Shown here: piece after piece, positions 18,333 to 27,528 of the stretch
Layout of the letters: every line of letters starts with the position of its first letter
Numbering within the stretch: position 1 is the stretch's first letter
Made by a program: the position numbers and the translations under genes
The notes under the pieces: generated by a model
What the model saw: only the letters and a program-made list of their open reading frames with translations
Database searches by the model: none
Told to the model about the DNA's origin: nothing
Assembly: GCA_009781175.1 (NCBI GenBank)
Contig: WQYQ01000004.1
Span: forward strand, 62,001 to 126,000
DNA from: Betaproteobacteria bacterium
GTDB lineage: Bacteria; Pseudomonadota; Gammaproteobacteria; Burkholderiales; Rhodocyclaceae
Direction: 5' to 3'
Length of the DNA stretch: 64,000 nt

Positions 18333-18355
18333 TCATCTGCGCGCCTGAAGAGAAG

Positions 18356-19777
18356 ATGAACCCCCAAATACTCCCGCCGGAACGCCGCCGTCCGCTGCAA
18401 TGGCTCGTCGCCGTCGGCTTCTTCATGCAAACGCTCGACGGCACCATCGTCAATACCGCGCTCCCCGCCATGGCGCACGACCTGGCTGTCAGCCCGTTCC
18501 GCATGGAAGCGGTCGTGATTGCCTACATGCTGACCGTCGCCCTGCTAATGCCGGCTTCGGGCTGGCTCGCGGACCGTTACGGGACGCGCCGGATCTTCAT
18601 GACGGCAATCGTGCTGTTTACGCTCGGCTCGCTCGCGTGCGCCGAATCGCACACGCTGACTCAACTCACGGCAAGCCGCGTGCTGCAAGGCATCGGCGGC
18701 GCGATGCTCGTGCCCGTTGGACGGCTTGCGATTCTGCGCGGGTTTCCGCGCAGCGAACTGCTTTCAGCGCTCTCGTTTGTCATCATGCCCGCGCTCGTCG
18801 GCCCGCTCATCGGCCCCACGCTCGGCGGCTGGCTGACCGACATCGCAAGCTGGCATTGGATCTTCCTGATCAACCTGCCTGTCGGCGTGCTCGGCTTGCT
18901 GCTCACCGGGCGCTATATGCCCGCCTTCACGGGCGAACGAATCCCTTTCGACTGGATTGGCTTTGGGTTGTTCGGCGTTGGCATCGCGGTGTTTTCGCTC
19001 TCGATCGAAGGCGTCGGAGAGTTGGGTTTTTCGCCGGCACGTGCGCTGCTGCTCGCGGTCTTCGGCCTCGGTTGCCTCGCCGCTTACTGGCTGCATGCGA
19101 TGCGCACGGCGGTGCCGCTGTTCAACCCGCGGCTGTTCCATACCAACAGTTTTTCGGTCGGTATCATTGGCAATCTGTTCGCACGCCTGAGCATCGGCGG
19201 CATTCCGTTCCTCATGCCGCAGCTGTTGCAGGTTGGGCTCGGCATTTCCGCGACGAACTCGGGCCTGATGCTTGTGCCCGTCGCGATTGCCAGCATCCTG
19301 AGCAAACCCCTCATCGAACCCGCCGTGCAGCGCTTCGGCTACCGCCGGATGCTGACCGTCAATACCGCGCTGGTCGGTTGCAGCATCATGGGCTTGGCGA
19401 CAATCGGGCCCAACACGCCGCTGTGGCTGATCCTGTTTCAGCTTTTCGTGATGGGCGGCATCAACGGGATGCAATTCTCCTTGATGAATACGCTGACACT
19501 GAAGGATTTGAACCACACCGACGCAAGCGCTGGCAACAGTCTGCTTTCCGTGATCCAGCAGCTTTCGATGAGTCTTGGCGTAGGCACCGCAGCCATGTTG
19601 CTGAGCGCATTTCTGACGACGGTCGATCGCAGCGGCGCGGACGGCGACGCCGCGGTGTTTCACCCGACCTACTTCTTCCTCGGCCTGCTCGCCTTGGTTG
19701 CAACCACGATCTTCCTGCAACTCGACCCCGCGCAAGACCGCAGCGGCACACGTTCCGAAACGCGGGACTCGGAGTAG
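18356..19777 (+). CDS. MFS multidrug transporter, DHA2 (14-helix) family
   Basis: 473 residues from ATG 18356 (MNPQILPPERRRPLQWLV), preceded by GAAGAGAAG; longer in-frame starts would overlap pdxH. Motif A appears as GWLADRYGTRRIF, motif C as GPLIGPTLGGWLTD, and motif D1 as TLDGTIVNTALPAMA near the N-terminus, all DHA2 hallmarks. About fourteen hydrophobic segments are visible. It should act as an inner-membrane proton/drug antiporter, closest in sequence style to HsrA/MdtD proteins. The substrate is unknown. Confidence 0.9.
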   Translation: MNPQILPPERRRPLQWLVAVGFFMQTLDGTIVNTALPAMAHDLAVSPFRMEAVVIAYMLTVALLMPASGWLADRYGTRRIFMTAIVLFTLGSLACAESHTLTQLTASRVLQGIGGAMLVPVGRLAILRGFPRSELLSALSFVIMPALVGPLIGPTLGGWLTDIASWHWIFLINLPVGVLGLLLTGRYMPAFTGERIPFDWIGFGLFGVGIAVFSLSIEGVGELGFSPARALLLAVFGLGCLAAYWLHAMRTAVPLFNPRLFHTNSFSVGIIGNLFARLSIGGIPFLMPQLLQVGLGISATNSGLMLVPVAIASILSKPLIEPAVQRFGYRRMLTVNTALVGCSIMGLATIGPNTPLWLILFQLFVMGGINGMQFSLMNTLTLKDLNHTDASAGNSLLSVIQQLSMSLGVGTAAMLLSAFLTTVDRSGADGDAAVFHPTYFFLGLLALVATTIFLQLDPAQDRSGTRSETRDSE

Positions 19778-19996
19778 CCCAAGCAAACTCCGCACCCGTT
19801 TAATATTGCTCCATCAGGCATCAAAACCGCTGCGTGCGTTAGTTAATTAGTCGACACGCTGCGGCGTTACATGCATGTAATCGGGCTTGGCCGATAGCCA
19901 ATTCATCGCTCTCGGATAAAAATAAGGTTTGCCGATTGCCCTTACGCAGTGGCCCCCAACACGTCGCAAGCAGGCCTACCTATAAACGAGAAGATC

Positions 19997-22900
19997 ATGG
20001 CCTTCATGAAGAACACCGTTTCGATTTCGAATGTCTCATACGCCAGACGTTTCCGCTTAACGAAACTGTTGTTAGAGCTTGGGAGAGGGACTTTTTTCGC
20101 TTCGATGCGAGGCCCATGGCTGAGACCCGTATCGGCGGTTTCGTTGTTGCTAGCCATGACGCAGCCGGCTGTGGCGCAAACCAGCGTTCCGGACGGCACC
20201 AACCTGGGTACGCTGACCGCGCCGACTGCCGGTACGGTCTGGAACTTGCAGGGTAACGCCACCCTCTTCAGTCCGAATACCACCCCCAACGTGAATTACG
20301 GTCGGACGCTGCCGACAGGGGCGACTGGCTTGACCATCAATGGGGTTGCAAGCGGTAGCACCGTCACCCTAAATGACGGGGCGGGACACTATGGCTACAT
20401 GTACTCTACTTCCGCCACAACCCTGTCTCTTTCCAATGTGACTTTTACCGGCGGCCGGAATACGGATACGGGTGGCGCCGGCGGCAGTTATTCCACATCA
20501 GCAGGGGGGATTATTTACAACAATGGCGGCTTGACCCTCAACACATCGGGCGCAGTAGCCTTTGAGAACAGCACGGTGCCTGGTGCTCCCGGCACTGCAA
20601 TCGGAGGTGCCCTGTACACCAACGGTGTGATGACTCTTAACGTTACCGGCAGTCTGGCGATCTCCGGCAACAGTTCGTCGGGCTTTGGGGGTGGGGCCTA
20701 CGCCCTTCAAGGCTTGGCGATCAACAACACGGGCCAAGCGGCGGTCAACATCACCAACAATCAGTCGTTGACTTATGGTGGTGGCGGTTTGAATACCGGC
20801 AACTACGTGTCGATTATGGGTGGAGCCAATATCAGCGGGAACACCGCGGTTGAGGATGGCGGCGGCATTCGCACGGTTCCGAATCCCAATACAAGCTATG
20901 TCAGTATCGGCACGGGGTCAGGCGACGTGACCTTGAACGGCAATAGCGCCGGCACGGGTGCCGTCGGCTATAACGGTGGGGGCATCGCCGTATACAGCAG
21001 CGGCGCGGCGGGGAGTGGCAACGCGACGCTCGGCAACAGCGCCGGAACCGTGACGATCACCGGGAATACCGCCGGCTACACCACGGCCACGTCGGGCGTG
21101 GTTGCGAACACGGGATCCAATGGCGGTGGCATCTATGCGGAAGGTGTGACGACGCTCACCGGCAGCGCCATCACGCTGTCGAACAACCTGGCGACAGCCA
21201 ATGGCGGCGGCATTTACTCGGGAAACGGCGTCGTAATGAGCGGCCCGCTGACGGCGAACGGCAACGTCGCACTTCACGGCAGTGGTGGTGCGATTTACGC
21301 AAACAGCGGCGGTGTCGCGGTGACCGGCTCGCTGACGGCTGACAACAACACCGCCGGCGGAGCTGGCGGAGCAGTTTTTTCGAATGCAGGCAATGTCGCG
21401 GTCAGCGGCAGCGTCAGTTTGGACGGCAATCATGCCAATGGCGGCGCTGGCGGAGCCATCAACGCGGCGTCGGGTACTGTCAGCCTTGCAACCGCATGGG
21501 GCAATGCGCTGCTGACCAGCAATACGGCAAGCACCACAGGCGGCGCCGTTAGTGCCAGCGGCAATGTGACGATTGGGAACACCGCGGGTACGGTATCGAT
21601 TGGCGTTGATGCCTTGGGTGGTGCCGCCGGTAATACCGCGTCAACAAACGGCGGCGGCATCTATGCGGGCGGGTCGGTCACCCTTACTGGTACGCAGATC
21701 ACGCTATCGAACAACAACGCCACCACCGGCAACGGCGGCGCGATCTATGCGGGTGGAAATGTTACGCTCGACAGTAGCGGCGCCGTTCTGCTGGAGAACA
21801 ACGTCGCCTACGCGAATAGCACTGGCGCGATCGATTCCTCGCTCTTTGGCGGCGGCGCGATCTCGAGCGGCGGCACGGTAACGATCAACGGCAGCGATCT
21901 CACGCTGAACAACAACAGTGCCACCACCGGCAATGGCGGCGTGATCTATGCGGCTGGGGATGTGACGCTGACGGCCACCGGCGATGTCTCGCTCACCGGC
22001 AACACGTCGCTCCGATCGGGAAGCACCATCCGCTCGGGCGAAACCATTTCCATCACCGGCAGATCTATCACGCTGGATAACAACCAGTCGAGTGGAGCCA
22101 ATTACGGCGGCAGCATTTCCGCCCTCGGCGACATCATCATCAGCGGCAATTTTGAGGCTTCCAACAATCGGGCCAACGCTGGCGGCGCGCTTTACGCGGG
22201 TCTCTACGGCACCGCTTACGGCGGAAACGTGAGCATAGAGGGCGATACACTTAGCCTGACCTACAACAGCGCTTCCGGCAGAGGCGGCGCGATAAGAGAC
22301 GCCTGGGGAGGCGATTCCACTAAAGGCAATGTAGCCCTGGGTACCGGGATGGCTAGCTCAGTGTCTCTGAGCCACAACACCGGGGGGCTGGATGGTGGGG
22401 CTATTGCGGCTGACAGCAGCGTCACGATCGGTAACAGCAACGCCACGCTCGATATAGAGTACAACACCTCCACCACAGCCAACGGTGGCGCGATTTGGGC
22501 CGGTTCGGAGAATACCGTTAGCTCGGGCGGCGTAACCCTGACCGGCTCCGCTATCACGCTCTCCCATAACACCGCCTCGGGCTCCGGAGGAGGTATCTAC
22601 TCCGGCCAATCCGTGACCGTAAACGGCGACCTAACGGTAGACAACAATACCGCTACGAACGGCAACGGCGGTGCCATCAATGCCCAAGTCGGCGGGATCA
22701 CCATCAACGCTAGCCTGGAAGCCAGCGGCAACATCGCCCACCTCTCCGGCGGCGCGTTGTATGCCATCAATGGCGACGTCACCGTCACCGGCGCTACCAG
22801 CCTGAGCGGCAATGCCGCCAGCGGCGGGGTCGGCGGCGCAATCGCCGTCAGCAACAGCAATGTGACGCTGGCGAACAATAGTGGCAACGTGACCCTTGCC

Positions 22901-25900
22901 GGCAACACTGCGCTCAGCGAGGGCGGGGCCATATACAACGCCGGCAGTTCCGGTGGCGTGGTCGCCATTGGCAACAGCGCCAGCACGGTCAACATCAAAA
23001 ACAACGTGGTCGGCTACAACAGTAGCGGCAACAGTTGGGGGGGCGCCATCGCGGCCGACGCCAACGGAAGTGTCACAGTAACCGGCGGCGCAATCACGCT
23101 AGCGGGCAATCAAGTCAGCAGTAGCGGCCAGAGCTCGGGCGGTGCCATTTATCTTGCCGGCGGGCCTGTCACGCTGAGCGGCGGCACGATCACGCTATCG
23201 GGCAACCAGTCCAACAGTACAGGAAACAACAGTTTCGGCGGCGCTATCTCGTCTGGCTTCACTGGAGCCGTTGGAACTGTCACGATCGCCGGAGGTGCGA
23301 TCGCGCTAACGGGGAATCGAGCCAGCGGCGCCCAGGCCTTTGGCGGCGCCATCTATGCCAATGGGTCCGTCACGCTGACCGGCAGCACGATCACGCTATC
23401 GGATAACCGGACTAGCAGCACCGGCAGCGGTTTCAGTTATGGCGGTGCGATTTCGGCTGGCACCACCGCACATACGGGGCCTGTCACGATCACCGGGGAC
23501 ACGATCACGCTATCGGATAACCAGGCCAACAACATGGGCAGCGGTTACAGCGTTGGCGGCGGTATCTATACAAACGGGCCATTCACAATGACTGGCACGA
23601 CAATCACACTATCGAATAATCAGGCCAACAGTGGGAGCGGTGGCAGTTGGGGCGGCGCCATCTCAGCCGGCGGTGCTGTCACACTGGCCGGCGGCACGAT
23701 CACGCTATCGGGCAACCAGGCCAGCAGCACAAGTAGCAGCGGTGGCGGTGGCGCAATTAACAACCAGAGCGGCGGCATCACTGTCAATGGTTCACTGACC
23801 GCCAACGCTAACACCGCCGCAGGCAACGGCGGCGCCCTATATGCCCAGTCTGGCGATATCGCCAGCGACAACGGCGATCTGAGCTTGGACAGCAATCATG
23901 CCGATGGCGGCTCTGGCGGAGCCATTAATGCGGCATTGGGTAATGTCAGCCTCGCAAGCGCATGGGGCAATGCGTTGCTGGCCAACAATATGGCAAGCGG
24001 CGACGGCGGAGCTGTCAGCGCCGGCAACGACATCTCGCTCGGCAACACGGCAGGCGGCATGCTGAGCATCACAGGCAACAGCGCCGGCGGCAACGGCGGT
24101 GCGCTTTTCTCCGGCGCGGCGACGACACTGACCGGCACAACCCTTTCGAACAACAGCGCAGGCGGCGACGGCGGCGCGGTCTACGCGACAACGGATTTCA
24201 CCTTGACCGCGACGAGCGCGGACACGCTCAGCAACAACAGCGCCGGCGGCCGTGGCGGTGCTATTTGGGCTGGCGGCAATGTCACGCTGAATGCCACATA
24301 CGGCAACATCACCTTTGCAGGCAATATGCAAGGCACGGCAGGAACACCGCAGGCCAATGCGATTTACCTCAACAACACTAGCGGCGCCACAGTCGCAACC
24401 TTCGACACGGCGGCGAACCGTGCCATCACCTTCTTCGATCCGATTCAGAGCAATGCGGTCAACGGTTTGGTGACAGTGAACAAGACCGGCGCAGGCACGC
24501 TGGTATTCGACGGCTCGCGGCAGACCAGCGCAACCAACCAGTGGTCGCAGGTCTACGGCAATACCGAGGTACAGAGCGGCACATTCGTGATCGATAACAA
24601 GGCGGTATACGGCGTGCTGGCCGCCGATGTCGGGCAGACAGCACCTTCGGGTTTCACCGTCGCTGCGGGTACAACGCTTGCAGGCGGCGTGATCGGCAGC
24701 GTGCGGGCGGACAATTTCACGCTGGGCGGTACGCTGGACATTGCCGGCGCGCAACCAGGCACTGTCGGCAACCTGTTCACCGTAGTCAGCAATAAGGTCA
24801 GCTTCGCTGCCGGCAGCCAGGTGCGATTCAATACCATGCTGAATGACGGCAGCGTGCAACAGACGGACCGCTTGACACTCACCCTGAACGGCAACGCCAC
24901 CAGCGGCACGGCGGGGGTACGGGTGAACAATGTCGGCGGCGCTGGGGCACTCACAGCGGGCAACGGTATCGAGCTGGTACAAGTCACGGACAACAACGGC
25001 ACGACAGAAGGGGCGTTCGCCTTGAGCAAACCGGCCATCGCCGGACCTTATGAGTACACGCTGTTTCACGGCAGTGTCGATGCGAGCGGGCCGCAGAACT
25101 GGTACCTGCGCTCAACGCTTAACTGTTCGCTGGCGCCGGATGCGGAAGTCTGCGCACAACCGCCAGGCCCCACGCCGCCAGCGCCGCCGCCGGACTACCG
25201 CATCGAAACCTCGCTGAACGCGGCGCTGCCCTCAATGGCGCTGCTCTACGGACGCAAGCTCATAGACACTCTGCACGAGCGCATCGGCGAGGAAGAAGAC
25301 ATACGTGGCCGCGCCGATCTGCACCAGCGCGTGCCGAACACCGGCGGCTGGGTGCGGCTGATCGGCATGCGAGGCAGGGAAAACGGCGATCCGCTCGGGA
25401 TCTACGGCAGCGGGCCAGGCTATAATTACAGCTTTATCGGCCTACAGGGCGGCACCGACCTGTTGCGCCGCGAGGATGACGATGGCAACCGCGATCATCT
25501 GGGCGTCATGTTCGCGGTGGGTAACGCCGATGGCACGGTGACGCACTTCGATGGCCGCACCGGCAGCAGCGGTTTTCAAGGCTACAGCCTGGGCGGCTAC
25601 TGGACCCATTTCGGCGCACCGGGCTGGTATCTGGACACGGTAGTCCAGGGCACGCATTACGATGCGCGTACCGACGCCGAGCGCGGCCTGCTGCCGTTCA
25701 AGACCCGCGGCAACGGCATCGCCGGCTCCCTTGAAGGCGGCTACCCAATCAAATTCGAAAACGGCTATTTCATCGAGCCGCAGGCGCAGCTGATCTATCA
25801 GCGCATCAACTTCAATGACGCGCTCGACAACGGCGCACTCGTGAAATTCAACGACGTACAGTCCCTGGCGGGCCGGATCGGGGCGCGCTTCGGGCGCACG

Positions 25901-26185
25901 TGGTCGCTCGCTGGCGATACATCCGACAGACGCAAACTCACGGCCTGGCTGCGGCCGAACATCTGGCGCGAGTTTCTCGGCAATCCGCTCACGCAATTCT
26001 CGTCCGAGACCGGGTTTGTTCCCTTCCGCGCCGAGCTGCGCGGCGCGTGGTGGGAAATCAACAGCGGCGTCTCGGGTCAGGTCAACCGCAGCACCTCACT
26101 CTATGCCAACGTTTCCTACAACCAGCGTTTCGACCGCAACGGCCATGGCTACGATGGCAAGCTCGGAGTCAGAGTGAATTGGTAA
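19997..26185 (+). CDS. Very large type Va autotransporter with Pmp-like GGAI repeats
   Basis: 2062 residues from ATG 19997, with gag upstream; an in-frame GTG at 19949 is less likely. The long signal region (to about residue 60) ends in VSLLLAMTQPAVAQ. The passenger (about 60-1720) is a beta-helix built from roughly forty units carrying GGAI/GGGI-[YNSA]A and LSNN motifs, like chlamydial polymorphic membrane proteins. A proline hinge (GPTPPAPPP, about residue 1725) leads to the translocator barrel (about 1785-2062), which begins GGWVRLIGMRG and ends with the terminal aromatic LGVRVNW. It is probably surface-exposed for adhesion or aggregation. Repetitive DNA makes copy-number change likely. 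It stands alone between an MFS gene and the oxidase cluster. Confidence 0.92.
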   Translation: MAFMKNTVSISNVSYARRFRLTKLLLELGRGTFFASMRGPWLRPVSAVSLLLAMTQPAVAQTSVPDGTNLGTLTAPTAGTVWNLQGNATLFSPNTTPNVNYGRTLPTGATGLTINGVASGSTVTLNDGAGHYGYMYSTSATTLSLSNVTFTGGRNTDTGGAGGSYSTSAGGIIYNNGGLTLNTSGAVAFENSTVPGAPGTAIGGALYTNGVMTLNVTGSLAISGNSSSGFGGGAYALQGLAINNTGQAAVNITNNQSLTYGGGGLNTGNYVSIMGGANISGNTAVEDGGGIRTVPNPNTSYVSIGTGSGDVTLNGNSAGTGAVGYNGGGIAVYSSGAAGSGNATLGNSAGTVTITGNTAGYTTATSGVVANTGSNGGGIYAEGVTTLTGSAITLSNNLATANGGGIYSGNGVVMSGPLTANGNVALHGSGGAIYANSGGVAVTGSLTADNNTAGGAGGAVFSNAGNVAVSGSVSLDGNHANGGAGGAINAASGTVSLATAWGNALLTSNTASTTGGAVSASGNVTIGNTAGTVSIGVDALGGAAGNTASTNGGGIYAGGSVTLTGTQITLSNNNATTGNGGAIYAGGNVTLDSSGAVLLENNVAYANSTGAIDSSLFGGGAISSGGTVTINGSDLTLNNNSATTGNGGVIYAAGDVTLTATGDVSLTGNTSLRSGSTIRSGETISITGRSITLDNNQSSGANYGGSISALGDIIISGNFEASNNRANAGGALYAGLYGTAYGGNVSIEGDTLSLTYNSASGRGGAIRDAWGGDSTKGNVALGTGMASSVSLSHNTGGLDGGAIAADSSVTIGNSNATLDIEYNTSTTANGGAIWAGSENTVSSGGVTLTGSAITLSHNTASGSGGGIYSGQSVTVNGDLTVDNNTATNGNGGAINAQVGGITINASLEASGNIAHLSGGALYAINGDVTVTGATSLSGNAASGGVGGAIAVSNSNVTLANNSGNVTLAGNTALSEGGAIYNAGSSGGVVAIGNSASTVNIKNNVVGYNSSGNSWGGAIAADANGSVTVTGGAITLAGNQVSSSGQSSGGAIYLAGGPVTLSGGTITLSGNQSNSTGNNSFGGAISSGFTGAVGTVTIAGGAIALTGNRASGAQAFGGAIYANGSVTLTGSTITLSDNRTSSTGSGFSYGGAISAGTTAHTGPVTITGDTITLSDNQANNMGSGYSVGGGIYTNGPFTMTGTTITLSNNQANSGSGGSWGGAISAGGAVTLAGGTITLSGNQASSTSSSGGGGAINNQSGGITVNGSLTANANTAAGNGGALYAQSGDIASDNGDLSLDSNHADGGSGGAINAALGNVSLASAWGNALLANNMASGDGGAVSAGNDISLGNTAGGMLSITGNSAGGNGGALFSGAATTLTGTTLSNNSAGGDGGAVYATTDFTLTATSADTLSNNSAGGRGGAIWAGGNVTLNATYGNITFAGNMQGTAGTPQANAIYLNNTSGATVATFDTAANRAITFFDPIQSNAVNGLVTVNKTGAGTLVFDGSRQTSATNQWSQVYGNTEVQSGTFVIDNKAVYGVLAADVGQTAPSGFTVAAGTTLAGGVIGSVRADNFTLGGTLDIAGAQPGTVGNLFTVVSNKVSFAAGSQVRFNTMLNDGSVQQTDRLTLTLNGNATSGTAGVRVNNVGGAGALTAGNGIELVQVTDNNGTTEGAFALSKPAIAGPYEYTLFHGSVDASGPQNWYLRSTLNCSLAPDAEVCAQPPGPTPPAPPPDYRIETSLNAALPSMALLYGRKLIDTLHERIGEEEDIRGRADLHQRVPNTGGWVRLIGMRGRENGDPLGIYGSGPGYNYSFIGLQGGTDLLRREDDDGNRDHLGVMFAVGNADGTVTHFDGRTGSSGFQGYSLGGYWTHFGAPGWYLDTVVQGTHYDARTDAERGLLPFKTRGNGIAGSLEGGYPIKFENGYFIEPQAQLIYQRINFNDALDNGALVKFNDVQSLAGRIGARFGRTWSLAGDTSDRRKLTAWLRPNIWREFLGNPLTQFSSETGFVPFRAELRGAWWEINSGVSGQVNRSTSLYANVSYNQRFDRNGHGYDGKLGVRVNW

Positions 26186-26352
26186 GGCAAGACGCTGCAA
26201 GCAATCCGTCCCGAACGATCCCGCGCTGAAACCTCTGAGAATTACTGTAACGAAAAATCCCCCGCGCTTTCACGCCTGCTCAGTCTATAAAAAATCGTGA
26301 TGCCAGGCCCTGCCTGCACCGAGTCCGTTTTATGCGAAACGGAGGTAAGAGC

Positions 26353-26397
26353 ATGTCCACCGGGATTGCTGCGTCATGGCGTTGGCAATCGTTCTGA
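26353..26397 (+). CDS. Putative 14-residue leader ORF overlapping the coxB start
   Basis: An excellent ribosome site (ggagg, 26341-26345) precedes ATG 26353, which reads MSTGIAASWRWQSF then stops at 26397. The coxB ATG at 26376 lies inside it in another frame and has no good ribosome site of its own. Translational coupling from this mini-ORF to coxB is an inference. The rest of the 26186-26352 gap shows no recognised feature. Confidence 0.35.
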   Translation: MSTGIAASWRWQSF

Positions 26398-27500
26398 TCC
26401 TTCTGGCGCTGGGTTCGGTCGCGTTCCACTTTCTAAATCCGTGGCACGCCACGCCGGTTGCCTCGAACTGGGGCGGCATCGATCACACCCTGACCCTCAC
26501 ACTCGTCATCACGGCGATCGTTTTCGTCGCAGTCAATTTATTCGTCGCCTATACAGTCATCCGCTTCCGCCATCGCGAAGGGGCGCAAGCAGCCTACCAG
26601 CCGCACGATAAAAAGCTCGAACTCTGGCTGATCGGCATCACGAGCGTCGGCATTGTCGCGATGCTGGCGCCCGGCCTGCGTGTTTATTCGCAGATGATTC
26701 ATGCACCGCGCAACGTCATCCAGGTCGAGGTGCTTGGTCAGCAATGGCAGTGGAGCTTCAGGCTTCCAGGCAGGGACGGCAAGCTTGGGCGCAGCGACAT
26801 CCGTTTCGTCAGCGCGGCGAACCCGTTCGGTCTCGATCCGAATGATCCCAACGCCCAAGACGATGTTCTGATCGAAGGCGGAGAACTGCTCCTACCGCTA
26901 GGCCATCCGATCCAGTTTCTGCTGCGCTCGAAGGATGTGGTGCACGACTTCTACGTCCCGCAGTTCCGCGTCAAGCTCGACATGGTGCCGGGCATGGTCT
27001 CGCGCTTCTGGCTGACGCCGACGCGCAGCGGCACATTCGAAATCGCTTGCGCCAAATATTGCGGTCTGGGCCATTACCACATGAGCGGCCATGTGAAAGT
27101 CGTCGACGCCGTACAGTTCCAAACCTGGCTCGCGTCCCAACCGACCTTCGCGCAAACGCAAAAACCCGCGGGCGCTGCGCATCGGGCAAGCAACCCGAGC
27201 GACGATCTGGTGTCCAAAGGACGTGCGCTGGCGGCTAGTCACGGTTGCGCCGCCTGCCACAGCGTAGATGGCAGCCGGCTCGTCGGCCCGAGCTGGAAAG
27301 GGCTGTACGGCCGCACCGAAACGCTTTCAGACGGCAGCAAAGTCGTGGCCGACGAAAAGTATCTGAAGGAAATGATCCTCGAACCGAACGTGAAAATCGT
27401 TCAGGGCTATCCGCCGATCATGCCGCCGCAAAAGCTCAGCAATGATGGGGTCGCGGCGCTGATCGCCTACATCCGGGCTAACTCGGATCACGCGAAATAG
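26376..27500 (+). CDS. coxB: Cytochrome c oxidase subunit II with fused C-terminal cytochrome c (caa3 type)
   Basis: 374 residues. Two N-terminal helices (MALAIVLILLALGSVAFHFL; LTLVITAIVFVAVNLFVAY) precede the cupredoxin domain, whose CuA ligands appear as VHDFYVPQF and CAKYCGLGHYHM. A cytochrome c domain follows (haem site CAACH near residue 293; distal Met in PIMPPQKL). Subunit II with fused cytochrome c defines caa3 oxidases. It accepts electrons on the periplasmic side and feeds subunit I. It starts a five-gene cluster; the start codon is weakly supported (see the overlapping leader ORF). Confidence 0.93.
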   Translation: MALAIVLILLALGSVAFHFLNPWHATPVASNWGGIDHTLTLTLVITAIVFVAVNLFVAYTVIRFRHREGAQAAYQPHDKKLELWLIGITSVGIVAMLAPGLRVYSQMIHAPRNVIQVEVLGQQWQWSFRLPGRDGKLGRSDIRFVSAANPFGLDPNDPNAQDDVLIEGGELLLPLGHPIQFLLRSKDVVHDFYVPQFRVKLDMVPGMVSRFWLTPTRSGTFEIACAKYCGLGHYHMSGHVKVVDAVQFQTWLASQPTFAQTQKPAGAAHRASNPSDDLVSKGRALAASHGCAACHSVDGSRLVGPSWKGLYGRTETLSDGSKVVADEKYLKEMILEPNVKIVQGYPPIMPPQKLSNDGVAALIAYIRANSDHAK

Positions 27501-27528
27501 TGCGGAAAACCTGTTCAGAAAGGACGCC

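Noticed and set aside
20500-24350. Regularly repeated sequence resembling a CRISPR or tandem array
   Set aside because: Repeats are imperfect, in frame and encode GGAI beta-helix units; there are no uniform spacers.
23837-25069. 410-codon minus-strand frame within the autotransporter gene
   Set aside because: Antisense to a gene with clear passenger and barrel motifs; no ribosome site or recognisable domain.
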